A stretch of 64,000 bases of DNA. Origin: Microbacterium sp. lyk4-40-TSB-66. Lineage in GTDB: Bacteria > Actinomycetota > Actinomycetes > Actinomycetales > Microbacteriaceae. The DNA is taken from NCBI RefSeq assembly GCF_030209475.1, contig NZ_JARVRW010000002.1:372001-436000 (forward strand), read 5' to 3'. Made by a program: the position numbers and the translations under genes. The notes beneath the pieces are model-generated. The model ran no database searches. It was not told the DNA's origin and saw nothing but the letters and a program-made list of their open reading frames with translations. This document shows positions 34,790 to 42,467 of the stretch, in pieces. Every line of letters begins with the position of its first letter. Position 1 is the first letter of the stretch.

Positions 34790-35358
34790 TCGTCTTCTCC
34801 CTCGTCCGTGTGCACGTCACCCACGGTGACGTCGACGCGGCCCACCTTGAGGTCGCCGTGGTGCTCGATCGCCGTGCGGATGCCGGTGCGCATCTCTTCG
34901 ACCGCCACCGTCATCGCGCGTCCGAAGCGCACGCTCACGGTGACACGCACCTCGATCGGCGCCCCGGGCTCCGGCTGATTCAGGCGCACGCGGCCGACGA
35001 GGACGCCCTCGATGCCATCGCCGACCGTGCGGATGAGCTCGTAGAGCGCGCCCTCTGTGACGACGATCTCGGTCCCGTCGTCGGTGCGGGCGAGCGGGAT
35101 GTCGCGGCCGGCGCGGAACTCGCGCATCACCTGGCGCATGATGCTGTCGTACCAGGACTCGGCGAGGGGCTCGGCGGCCTGCTCCTCCACGATCTCGCGG
35201 GACAGGCGGCCCATCCGCTCCATGGATGCCAGGATCGCCTGGCACTCGGCGTTGCGCTCGATCGCGGGGATGCGGGGGGTGCGTCCGCGGTCGAGGTAGG
35301 CCGAGAGGTCTTCGAGGGAGTACCCCGAACCTCCGACTTCTTCGCTGTGCTCGCTCAT
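34786..35358 (-). CDS. Asp23-domain protein next to an ECF sigma factor
   Basis: 190 residues. The N-terminal half ('YSLEDLSAYLDRGRTPRIPAIERNAECQAILASMERMGRLS') is helical and could be a sigma-binding region. The C-terminal half ('VGDGIEGVLVGRVRLNQPEPG', 'VTVSVRFGRAMTVAVEEMRTGIRTAIEHH') follows the Asp23/Gls24 pattern. It occupies the anti-sigma position 5 bases after the sigma gene but has no membrane span. Sigma antagonism is speculation from gene order. Confidence 0.78.
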   Translation of the reverse strand: MSEHSEEVGGSGYSLEDLSAYLDRGRTPRIPAIERNAECQAILASMERMGRLSREIVEEQAAEPLAESWYDSIMRQVMREFRAGRDIPLARTDDGTEIVVTEGALYELIRTVGDGIEGVLVGRVRLNQPEPGAPIEVRVTVSVRFGRAMTVAVEEMRTGIRTAIEHHGDLKVGRVDVTVGDVHTDEGEDE

Positions 35359-35363
35359 TCCGA

Positions 35364-35906
35364 TCACCTCCACTCCTGCATGCGTTCCAACACGGTCTTT
35401 CGGGCACGGGCGAGACGGCCTCGCACGGTCGCCGCGGTCTCGCCGACCTCGACGGCGATCTCGTCGTAGCTGTGGCCGCCGACCTCGCGCAGCACCCACA
35501 CGACTCGGAGCTCCTCGGGCAGATCGGCGAGCACTTTCTTCAGCGCATCCATCTGCGACGATGCCACAACGGAGCGCTCGGGGTCGTCCTTCGCCGAGAC
35601 CATCTGCTCGTCGATCTGCTCGGAGATCTTCCGCGAGCGCATGCGGTCGGTGACCTTGCGCGACACGATCGTGGTGAGCCAGCTGCGCACCTTCTCGGGA
35701 TCGGTCAGGTCGGGCAGCCGACGCCAGGCGGTGATGAGGGCTTCCTGCACGCAGTCGTCGGCATCGGCGCGCGAGCCCGTCAACCTCGTCGCGAAGGCGA
35801 CGAGGAAGGGCGCGTGCCGGCGCACCAGCACTCCGAAGGCGAGCTGGTCGCCGTCGGCCGCCCGCGACGCGAGGAACGCGTCGGTAGCGGAGGACAAAGA
35901 GGGCAT
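35364..35906 (-). CDS. ECF-family RNA polymerase sigma factor
   Basis: 180 residues. Region 2 'LVRRHAPFLVAFATRLTGSRADADDCVQEALITAWRRLPDL' and region 4 'LADLPEELRVVWVLREVGGHSYDEIAVEVGETAATVRGRLARARKTVL' are complete and separated by a short linker, as in ECF sigmas. ATG 35906 gives the normal size. The next two genes on its strand and the divergent gene encode Asp23-type proteins, suggesting an envelope-stress regulon. Confidence 0.94.
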   Translation of the reverse strand: MPSLSSATDAFLASRAADGDQLAFGVLVRRHAPFLVAFATRLTGSRADADDCVQEALITAWRRLPDLTDPEKVRSWLTTIVSRKVTDRMRSRKISEQIDEQMVSAKDDPERSVVASSQMDALKKVLADLPEELRVVWVLREVGGHSYDEIAVEVGETAATVRGRLARARKTVLERMQEWR

Positions 35907-35953
35907 CGCGGTTCCTGTCGGCAATCTCGAAGAAGGGATCCGTGACGTTTCAC

Positions 35954-35979
35954 GAACCTGACCCGTCCCCATAGCGAAA
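35954..35979 (+). promoter_or_regulatory. candidate ECF-type promoter driving the Asp23 gene
   Basis: GAACC at 35954 and CGAAA at 35975 separated by 16 bases, the spacing and composition expected of ECF sigma promoters, pointing at the Asp23 gene 49 bases downstream. GTGACGTTTCACG overlaps just upstream. It suggests that the adjacent sigma factor controls the divergent Asp23 gene. Confidence 0.5.
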
Positions 35980-36027
35980 CACCCCGGGGTCACCGGGGGT
36001 TCGGATCTTGACGAAAGGACCCTTCTC

Positions 36028-36444
36028 ATGGCACAGAACATCTCCACCCCCACCGGCACCCGCGCGGACGGCGGAAAGACCGTCATCGTCGACCCCGTCG
36101 TCGCCAAAGTGGCCGGCATCGCCGCGGCCCAGGTTCCCGGGGTGCACGCCCTCGGCGGGGGTGCGGCTCGTGTCATCGGCAACATCCGCCAGGCCGTCGG
36201 CGCGAAGGACTACGCCCAGGGCGTGAGCGTCGAGGTGGGCGAGACCGAGGTCGCCGCTGACATCGCCATCCAGGTGGACTACCCCGAGCGGATCCAGCGC
36301 GTCGCGGCGAACGTGCGCTCCGCCGTCGAGAAGGCGATCTCCGACATCGTGGGTATGAAGGTCGTGGAGGTCAACGTGACCGTGGTCGACGTGTTCATCC
36401 CCGGCGACGACGAGGATGACGAGGAAGAGGCGCGCGTCCACTGA
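36028..36444 (+). CDS. Asp23/Gls24-family envelope stress protein
   Basis: 138 residues, full Asp23 domain: 'IVDPVVAKVAGIAAAQVPGVHALGGG', 'GVSVEVGETEVAADIAIQVDY' and 'VAANVRSAVEKAISDIVGMKVVEVNVTVVDVFI', followed by a very acidic tail. AAAGGA precedes ATG 36028. Such proteins are abundant alkaline-shock/cell-envelope proteins in Firmicutes and actinobacteria. Divergent from the ECF sigma gene and probably under its control. Confidence 0.93.
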   Translation: MAQNISTPTGTRADGGKTVIVDPVVAKVAGIAAAQVPGVHALGGGAARVIGNIRQAVGAKDYAQGVSVEVGETEVAADIAIQVDYPERIQRVAANVRSAVEKAISDIVGMKVVEVNVTVVDVFIPGDDEDDEEEARVH

Positions 36445-36566
36445 CCCGACGCCCTCGCACATCCCCGGCCCGCGAGCACGAGCTCGCGGGCCGAGCCTCG
36501 TCAAGCCGCCGCCCGGTGTCGGTGCCCGGCGCTATCTTCGACAGCATCCCGACCTGAAGGACTCAC

Positions 36567-37409
36567 ATGCGCATCGCCCTCACCGGTTCCTCCGGCAAGC
36601 TCGGCACCGTCGTCGCCCGCGAACTGCGTGCCGCCGGCCACGACGTCATCGGCCTCGACATCCACGGTGAACGCGGCCCGGGGTTCGTGCAGGTCGAGCT
36701 CACCGACTACGGCCAGGTGATCGACGCCCTCGCCGGGGTGAATGACCAGCACACGGGCTTCGACGCCGTCGTCCACCTCGGGGCGATCCCCGCGCCGGGC
36801 ATCCGCTCCGACATCGCCACGTTCCACAACAACATGACGGGCACGTTCAACGTGTTCTGGGCGGCCGTGCGGCTCGGCATCCGCAAGATCGTCTACGCCT
36901 CCAGCGAGACGGTGCTGGGGCTCCCCTTCGACGTCCCGCCGCCGTACATCCCGGTCGACGAGGAATACGCTCCCCGCCCCGAGTCGGTCTACTCCCTCGT
37001 GAAGACGCTCGAGGAGCGACTCGCGACCGAGCTGGTGAGGTGGCATCCCGACCTCTCGATCACGGCGCTGCGATTCTCGAACGTCATGGTCCCCGCCGAC
37101 TACGCGGAGTTCCCCTTCGACGCCGACGCGCGCACCCGGAAGTGGAACCTGTGGGGCTACATCGACGCGCGCGACGGAGCGCAGTCGATCCAGCGCGCCC
37201 TCGAGAACGCGCCGAACGGCTTCGACACCTTCATCATCGCCGCCGCCGACACGGTCATGACCCGCCCGAACGCCGAGCTGATCGACGAGGTCTTCCCCGG
37301 GGTCGAGACGCGCGGAGAGCTGGGCGAGAACACCACGCTGCTGTCGATCGACAAGGCGCGGCGCCTCCTCGGCTACGACCCCCAGCACTCGTGGCGCGAC
37401 CACCGATGA
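36567..37409 (+). CDS. NAD-dependent epimerase/dehydratase family protein
   Basis: 280 residues, extended SDR. 'RIALTGSSGKLGTVVARELRAAGHDVIGLD' is the glycine-rich nucleotide motif, 'VVHLGAIPAPGIRSD' follows, and Tyr-x3-Lys appears in 'PESVYSLVKTLEE'. Residues resemble uronate dehydrogenase or NAD-dependent sugar epimerases; substrate unknown. It overlaps the next small gene by 4 bases (ATGA). Confidence 0.9.
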   Translation: MRIALTGSSGKLGTVVARELRAAGHDVIGLDIHGERGPGFVQVELTDYGQVIDALAGVNDQHTGFDAVVHLGAIPAPGIRSDIATFHNNMTGTFNVFWAAVRLGIRKIVYASSETVLGLPFDVPPPYIPVDEEYAPRPESVYSLVKTLEERLATELVRWHPDLSITALRFSNVMVPADYAEFPFDADARTRKWNLWGYIDARDGAQSIQRALENAPNGFDTFIIAAADTVMTRPNAELIDEVFPGVETRGELGENTTLLSIDKARRLLGYDPQHSWRDHR

Positions 37410-37666
37410 CCTCCCACGACGATCAGCCGGTCATCCCGCTGCCCACGGCACACGAGAAAGAGACCAGCTTCCTGGCCCGCAGCGGCGCCGTCGTGACTCT
37501 GCGGCTGATCGACACGGGTCGGTACGAGCTCAAGCTCGACACCCGCGGCGACTACACCGCCGTGCTCCTGCACGACGGCGAGACGTTCGAGCTGCATCCT
37601 GCGCCGGGCGTTCACGCCCTCGGCGGCACGGGGCTGACCGCCACCGAGATCTACGAGGGGTTCTGA
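37406..37666 (+). CDS. small hypothetical protein
   Basis: 86 residues beginning 'TSHDDQPVIPLPTAHEKETSFLARSGAVV' and rich in beta-strand sequence ('LRLIDTGRYELKLDTRGDYTAVLLHDG'). No family recognised. Its ATG overlaps the stop of the epimerase gene, so it is co-translated with it. Codon usage is like its neighbours, supporting a real gene. Confidence 0.75.
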   Translation: MTSHDDQPVIPLPTAHEKETSFLARSGAVVTLRLIDTGRYELKLDTRGDYTAVLLHDGETFELHPAPGVHALGGTGLTATEIYEGF

Positions 37667-37741
37667 GCCGGCGCGCAACCCCCGCGGTCGGCTCGCCGGT
37701 GCGGGTTTGACTGGGATCACCGACCCGCCGGGAGGACCACC

Positions 37742-39148
37742 GTGAGCGACGCCGCCGACAGCTACGACATCGCCGTGATCGGTGCGGGACCGGCGGGCAC
37801 CGCGGCAGCGCTGCGCGCCGCCGAACTCGGGGCATCGGTCGTGGTGCTCGAAGCCGGCCGCGTCGGCGGCACGTGCGTCAACACCGGTTGCGTTCCCACC
37901 CGGGTGCTGGCGAAGGCGGCGCGACTCATGCGCGAGACGCGCTCCGCCGACGATTACGGAATCGTCGTCGACGAGCCCCGGGTGGACTGGTCGGCGGTGG
38001 TGTCGCGCGTGCACGAGCGCGTCGACGCCGTGCGCTCCATCAAGCGCGAGGCGGAGCGCTTCGCCGACGCCGGCATCGACCTGATCCACGAGGGCCGTGC
38101 GCGCTTCGTCGACGACCACACCCTCGAGCTCGACAGCGGGCGGCGCGTGCGCGCCGAGTCGATCCTCGTGTGCGTCGGCGGGCACTCCCGGCGCCTCCCC
38201 ATCCCGGGCGCCGAACTCGCGACCGTGCCGGAAGACGTGTTGTCGCTGACCGAACTCCCCCGGCGCGTCGCCGTCATCGGCGCCGGCAACACCGGCGCCC
38301 AGCTGGTGACGGTGTTCCGATCGTTCGGCGCCGAAGTGACGCTCCTCGACGTCGCGCCGCGTGTGCTCATGGCATCCGATGCGCGGATCTCGAACGCCAT
38401 CGCCGAGGCGTTCCTCTCGCGCGGCGTCGACGTGCACACGGGGATCGACACGGTCGAGCGCCTCGACGAGCACGACGGCGCGATCCGGTTGACCTGGCGC
38501 GAGAGCGAAGAGGCGCACACCGTCGACGTCGACGTCGTCCTGATGGCGACGGGGTGGCCCGCCGACGTCGAAGACCTCGGGCTCGATCGCGCGGGCGTCG
38601 CGGTCGAGCGATCGGCGATCCCGGTCGACAGGTACTTCCGCACGATCGTGCCGCACATCCTCGCCGTGGGCGACGCCAACGGCCGCGACATGCTGGTGCA
38701 GGCGGCCCAGTTCGAGGGCGAGGCCGCCGCCGAGAACGCCGTGCTCGGCGCCAACCGACGCACCCCGCACCACCTGCTCCCCGCCGGCGGGTTCACCGAC
38801 CCCGACTACGCCGGCGTCGGACTCACCGAGGAGCAGGCGCGCGACCGCGACCCCTCGTGCGTCGTGGCGACGGTGCGCTTCGCCGACCTCGACCGCGCGG
38901 TGATCGACGACCGCGAGAGCGGGTTCCTCACGCTCATCGCCGACCGCCGCAAAGAGCTTCTGCTCGGCGCGCACGCGGTGGGAGAGAACGCGGTCGAGGT
39001 CATCCAGTCGGTCACGACGGCGATGGCCGCGGGCATCGACGTCGCGACCCTCGCCGGCGTGCGCTTCGCCTACCCCACCTACAGCGCGGTCATCGGCAAC
39101 GCGGCGCGGGCGCTGCTGCGGGCCGACTCCCCGGCCCTGCTGGAGTGA
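37742..39148 (+). CDS. pyridine nucleotide-disulfide oxidoreductase (MerA/Lpd-like)
   Basis: 468 residues from GTG 37742. The FAD motif 'DIAVIGAGPAGTAAALRAAELG', the redox disulfide 'GGTCVNTGCVPTRVL' (CxxxxC), the NAD motif 'RRVAVIGAGNTGAQLVTVFRSFG' and the FAD contact 'ILAVGDANGRDML' are present. The C-terminal interface reads 'FAYPTYSAVIGNAA' and lacks the His-x4-Glu dyad used by lipoamide dehydrogenase and glutathione reductase. It is therefore not a standard Lpd; it may be a mercuric-reductase-like or other disulfide flavoenzyme. Confidence 0.92.
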   Translation: MSDAADSYDIAVIGAGPAGTAAALRAAELGASVVVLEAGRVGGTCVNTGCVPTRVLAKAARLMRETRSADDYGIVVDEPRVDWSAVVSRVHERVDAVRSIKREAERFADAGIDLIHEGRARFVDDHTLELDSGRRVRAESILVCVGGHSRRLPIPGAELATVPEDVLSLTELPRRVAVIGAGNTGAQLVTVFRSFGAEVTLLDVAPRVLMASDARISNAIAEAFLSRGVDVHTGIDTVERLDEHDGAIRLTWRESEEAHTVDVDVVLMATGWPADVEDLGLDRAGVAVERSAIPVDRYFRTIVPHILAVGDANGRDMLVQAAQFEGEAAAENAVLGANRRTPHHLLPAGGFTDPDYAGVGLTEEQARDRDPSCVVATVRFADLDRAVIDDRESGFLTLIADRRKELLLGAHAVGENAVEVIQSVTTAMAAGIDVATLAGVRFAYPTYSAVIGNAARALLRADSPALLE

Positions 39149-39160
39149 CACACTGACATC

Positions 39161-39784
39161 GTGACCGCCGCGAACCCCGCCACGACCCCCGCCGACTCCC
39201 CCGCGCGGCGCGGCCGCCCGGGCTACGACCGCGAGGGCATCCTCGACGTCGCGGTGCGGCTGTTCAACGAACAGGGCTACGACGCCACGAGCGTGTCCGA
39301 TCTCGCCCGACGCCTGGGCCTCGCGAAATCGGCCCTCTACCACCACTTCTCCTCGAAGGAGGAGCTGCTCTCGGTGGCGCTGGAGGCGGCGCTGGGGGGC
39401 CTCGAAGCGGTCTTCGACGACCCCCGCGCCTCCGCGGGGGCGGCATCCGACCGCCTGCGGTTCGTGCTCGTCGGCGCGACCGACGTGCTCGTCGCGCGAC
39501 TGCCCGCGGTGACACTGCTGCTGCGGGTTCGCGGGAACAGCCCCGTCGAGCAGATGGCGCTCGAACGGCGACGCGTCTTCGATCACCGCGTCACCGCTCT
39601 CGTCGCCGAAGCGCAGGCCGAGGGCGATGTGCGCGACGACGTCGACGCGGCCGTCGCCGCGCGCCTGCTGTTCGGCATGATCAACTCCGTCGTGGAGTGG
39701 TACCGCCCCGGCGGTGGCGTCGACGGCGGACGCCTCGGCGCCGACATCGTCCGCATCGCCCTGGACGGCCTGCGCTCGTCCTGA
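39161..39784 (+). CDS. TetR-family transcriptional regulator
   Basis: 207 residues from GTG 39161, 12 bases after the flavoenzyme. The N-terminal HTH 'ILDVAVRLFNEQGYDATSVSDLARRLGLAKSALYHHFSSKEEL' is textbook TetR; the C-terminal domain is helical and lacks a recognisable ligand. A palindrome matching TetR-type operators lies 24 bases downstream, before the thioesterase gene. PaaR-like control of phenylacetyl-CoA-type thioesters is possible. Confidence 0.92.
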   Translation: MTAANPATTPADSPARRGRPGYDREGILDVAVRLFNEQGYDATSVSDLARRLGLAKSALYHHFSSKEELLSVALEAALGGLEAVFDDPRASAGAASDRLRFVLVGATDVLVARLPAVTLLLRVRGNSPVEQMALERRRVFDHRVTALVAEAQAEGDVRDDVDAAVAARLLFGMINSVVEWYRPGGGVDGGRLGADIVRIALDGLRSS

Positions 39785-39808
39785 GTCCCACCGGTCGATG
39801 GCGCCTCT

Positions 39809-39826
39809 CCTGAACGAACGTTCAGG
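39809..39826. promoter_or_regulatory. TetR-type operator palindrome
   Basis: CCTGAACG-AA-CGTTCAGG: 8-bp perfect arms with a 2-base centre, between the TetR gene and the thioesterase gene 50 bases downstream. Dyads of this size and pattern are common TetR operators. It probably controls the thioesterase gene. Confidence 0.65.
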
Positions 39827-39876
39827 AATAATGTCGGGGAGGGCCGCCCCTCGGCGGGCGGCGGAAGGAGCAGTCC

Positions 39877-40269
39877 ATGACGCCCTGGACCATCGTCCCC
39901 GGAGCCCTCGACGAGCGACTCGGCATCACCGTGGTCGAGCAGTCCGCCGAACGTGTGACGGCTGTCATGCCGGTCGACGGCAACACGCAGTCGCTCGGGC
40001 GACTGCACGGCGGAGCGACGGCCGCCCTCGCCGAAGCCGTCGGATCGTGGGCCGCGATGATCCACGCGTCGACGCTCGGAAAGGTCTGCGTGGGCGTCGA
40101 TCTCAACATCACCCACCACCGCGGCGCGCGCGACGGACGGATCCATGCCGTCGCGACACCCGCCCACCGTGGACGCCGCGTGGCGACCTACGACATCGTC
40201 GTCCGCGACGACGACGATCGACTCATCGCGACGGCGCGCATCACGAACCTGATCGTCGATCCGGACTGA
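39877..40269 (+). CDS. PaaI-family acyl-CoA thioesterase
   Basis: 130 residues, hotdog fold. 'LGRLHGGATAALAEAVGSWAAMIH' and 'CVGVDLNITHHRGARDGRIHAVATPAH' are the PaaI/YdiI-type motifs, with the active-site region HGGA. Hydrolyses acyl- or aryl-CoA thioesters. GGCGGAAGGAG gives a good ribosome site. Adjacent TetR regulator and operator suggest local control; a hairpin terminator follows. Confidence 0.92.
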   Translation: MTPWTIVPGALDERLGITVVEQSAERVTAVMPVDGNTQSLGRLHGGATAALAEAVGSWAAMIHASTLGKVCVGVDLNITHHRGARDGRIHAVATPAHRGRRVATYDIVVRDDDDRLIATARITNLIVDPD

Positions 40270-40308
40270 CGCGGGCGCTCTGGCATCCTGGACCGATGTC
40301 GGGGATGC

Positions 40309-40344
40309 GAGGGGTTGCACTGCCCCCACGCAGCGCAACCCCTC
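40309..40344 (+). terminator. hairpin terminator after the thioesterase gene
   Basis: Perfect 10-bp stem GAGGGGTTGC / GCAACCCCTC with a 16-base loop, 39 bases beyond the stop. No T-run; typical actinobacterial style. Confidence 0.65.
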
Positions 40345-40448
40345 ACCCGCCGAGGTCAGTCCCGAACATCAGTCGGCGGGCGTGCGGGTGTCGTCTCGAA
40401 GCCGGAGAAGACACCCACCCCCATCAGTGCGGTGTCATGCGGACGCGG

Positions 40449-40498
40449 ATCCTTACAACGACGCGAAGAATTTTTCTGTCACGTCGACGTGTAAGGAT
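40449..40498. promoter_or_regulatory. long-range inverted repeat ahead of a sigma-factor gene
   Basis: ATCCTTACA at 40449-40457 and its exact complement TGTAAGGAT at 40490-40498, enclosing an A/T-rich core (GAAGAATTTTTCTGTC). It ends 48 bases before the GTG start of the sigma gene. It could be a repressor/autoregulator operator or an RNA hairpin. Confidence 0.55.
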
Positions 40499-40546
40499 TC
40501 GACTCGTTCAAACACTTCCCCTTCGGATGCACGGAGACAAACGCCG

Positions 40547-41062
40547 GTGATCGACGAGTCGGATTTCGTGGTGCTCTTCCGCGAGCACCACAACGCCGTT
40601 CTTCGATTCATCGAGCGGCGCGTATCGGATCGCGAGGCCGCCGCCGACCTCACGATGGACTGCTTCGAGATCGCCTGGCGCAAACGCGATCCGCGCGATC
40701 CGTTCGGACTGCCGTGGTTGTACCGCACCGCACGCAATCTCATAGCGAACGAATACCGGCGTCGAGATCGAGAGGGGGCCCTGTGGACGCATATCGAGGA
40801 CCACGTGCGCACCCTCGCGAGCGAGGCGGAGCCCGCGATGACCGCGCGCCTGCTGGATGCCATCCGGGCGCTGAACGAGCGCGAGCGCGAGATCCTCTGG
40901 CTGACGTATTGGGAGGAGCTCTCGGCCGCCGAGGTGGCGGTCGTGATCGGGTCGAGCGAGGGCGCCGTGTGGACGCGGCTCAATCGGCTCCGCGCGCGAC
41001 TGCGCCCACTCCTTCAGCGGGCGGCTCCGACCGGCGAGGAGGTGCGCGATGACCGACGATGA
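40547..41062 (+). CDS. ECF-like RNA polymerase sigma factor
   Basis: 171 residues from GTG 40547. Region 2 'FREHHNAVLRFIERRVSDREAAADLTMDCFEIAWRKR' and 'WLYRTARNLIANEYRRR', and region 4 'RALNEREREILWLTYWEELSAAEVAVVIGSSEGAVWTRLNRLRARL', are present. It overlaps the next gene by 14 bases; that gene encodes a membrane protein, as in sigma/anti-sigma pairs. Confidence 0.92.
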   Translation: MIDESDFVVLFREHHNAVLRFIERRVSDREAAADLTMDCFEIAWRKRDPRDPFGLPWLYRTARNLIANEYRRRDREGALWTHIEDHVRTLASEAEPAMTARLLDAIRALNEREREILWLTYWEELSAAEVAVVIGSSEGAVWTRLNRLRARLRPLLQRAAPTGEEVRDDRR

Positions 41063-42041
41063 GCTCGCCCGGGCCATGCGCCGTCTGGACACCGCGCGCA
41101 CCCCGGTGGACGCCCCGATCCCTCTCGACGCGGAACGACGTCTGCGCGACATCGTCGGCCGTCCCGGTGCTCGTCGACGTCGTCCGGCCCTCGCCATCGC
41201 CTCCGCCGCCGCAGCCGTCGTCCTCGTGCTCGCCATCGTCTCGGGAGTGCTCTGGATGCCGGCACCCTCGGCCCACGCCCTCACCCCCAAGCCCCTGGTG
41301 TACTCGGCCGTCGCCGACGATGCGTCGCGGGTCATCGCCGAAGCGCAGCGTCGTCTGTCCGAGTCGACGACGACTCTCGCGCCGGAGCGTCGATCACTGT
41401 CGCTGGGGTGGTACTTCAGCGGATCGCCCGATGACGCGGAGGCCACGGTCTTCCGCCGCGAGTGGGTGGACGTGCGCTGGACCGAGGATCTGTCGGGCTC
41501 GGTCGTCACGGTCGCTGCGGAGGCGACCAACGCCGACGGCGACACGGTTCCCGTGGACGATCCGACCCCCGGCACCGTGGTGGGCGACCTGCAGTTCGTG
41601 CAGAACCAGTTCTCCCCGCTCGTCCGCACGCCGCCCGCACCGACCCCGGATGTCATGCGGTCACTGATCGTGACCTCGACGGGCGCGAGCGAACCCCTCG
41701 CGGCGGGTGACGTGATGCTGGGCGTGCGGTCGCTGCAGAGCGAGTGGACGCTCACCGGGAGCCAGCAGTCGGCCCTGCTCGACGTGCTCGCCTCGGCCCC
41801 CGGGTTGCGCGTGCTCGGCGTCACGAACGACCGCCTGGGACGTCCCGTCGTCGGGCTCGGCGGCATCCCCTCGGCCTCCGTCAACTCCGACATCTCGCTG
41901 CTGATCTCCACGGAGACGGGCCGCATCGTGGGGTACGAATCGGCTCTGGTCGAGGACAACCCCAACCTCAAGCTCCCCGCCGGATCGATCACCGACTACA
42001 TCCTGTGGGATGTACGCGACAGGAAGGACGCTCCGCAATGA
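41049..42041 (+). CDS. single-span membrane protein, likely sigma-coupled (CU044_5270-like)
   Basis: 330 residues: a cytoplasmic N-terminus of about 45 residues with 'RMDTAR'-like charged sequence, one membrane helix 'ALAIASAAAAVVLVLAIVSGVLWM' (about 48-72), then a large extracytoplasmic beta-rich domain. No zinc-binding anti-sigma motif (HxxxCxxC) is seen. The position after a sigma gene and the topology match sigma-associated 'CU044_5270' proteins, whose exact role is unknown. Confidence 0.8.
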   Translation: MTDDELARAMRRLDTARTPVDAPIPLDAERRLRDIVGRPGARRRRPALAIASAAAAVVLVLAIVSGVLWMPAPSAHALTPKPLVYSAVADDASRVIAEAQRRLSESTTTLAPERRSLSLGWYFSGSPDDAEATVFRREWVDVRWTEDLSGSVVTVAAEATNADGDTVPVDDPTPGTVVGDLQFVQNQFSPLVRTPPAPTPDVMRSLIVTSTGASEPLAAGDVMLGVRSLQSEWTLTGSQQSALLDVLASAPGLRVLGVTNDRLGRPVVGLGGIPSASVNSDISLLISTETGRIVGYESALVEDNPNLKLPAGSITDYILWDVRDRKDAPQ

Positions 42042-42424
42042 CCGCACCCGAAGACCTCCACCCCGACATCGCCGCCGCGCTCGACGACCTCCCCGGCGGG
42101 GTCGTCATCGACTCGACCCGTGCGCACTGGCCCGAGCTCGGCATGAGCATCGACGTGCCGCCCGCCGGCGAGGAAGGGTCCGTCGGCAGCTGCGCCACCG
42201 GCAACGTGTGCGCCTTCATCGGAACGGGGCTCACCGGAACACGGGTGTCATGGTCGTCGTGCGGAACGTACGCACCCGGCATGACGGTGCGCTCCATCGC
42301 CAACGCCCGCTCCGCCGGTTACGCGCAGGCACGGTCGTCATCGGGGTCGGTGTTGGCCACCGCGATCGCGAGTTCGTGGGCGAACGTGTCGGGCAGCGTC
42401 GCCGACGTGCGATGCGTGCCCTGA
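42038..42424 (+). CDS. small cysteine-containing protein, peptidase-inhibitor I36-like
   Basis: 128 residues. The C-terminal 80 residues 'GSCATGNVCAFIGTGLTGT', 'VSWSSCGTYAPGMTVRSIAN' and 'SVADVRCVP' have the spacing of beta/gamma-crystallin-type inhibitors of family I36 (C..G..C..., W..C, SIANARSAGY). No signal peptide is visible, which is odd for an extracellular inhibitor. It overlaps the preceding gene by 4 bases (ATGA), so it belongs to the sigma operon. Confidence 0.6.
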   Translation: MTAPEDLHPDIAAALDDLPGGVVIDSTRAHWPELGMSIDVPPAGEEGSVGSCATGNVCAFIGTGLTGTRVSWSSCGTYAPGMTVRSIANARSAGYAQARSSSGSVLATAIASSWANVSGSVADVRCVP

Positions 42425-42467
42425 TCCATCCGCTCCTCTCGAGTGGCGCGGGGGCTCTTCGTCCAGC

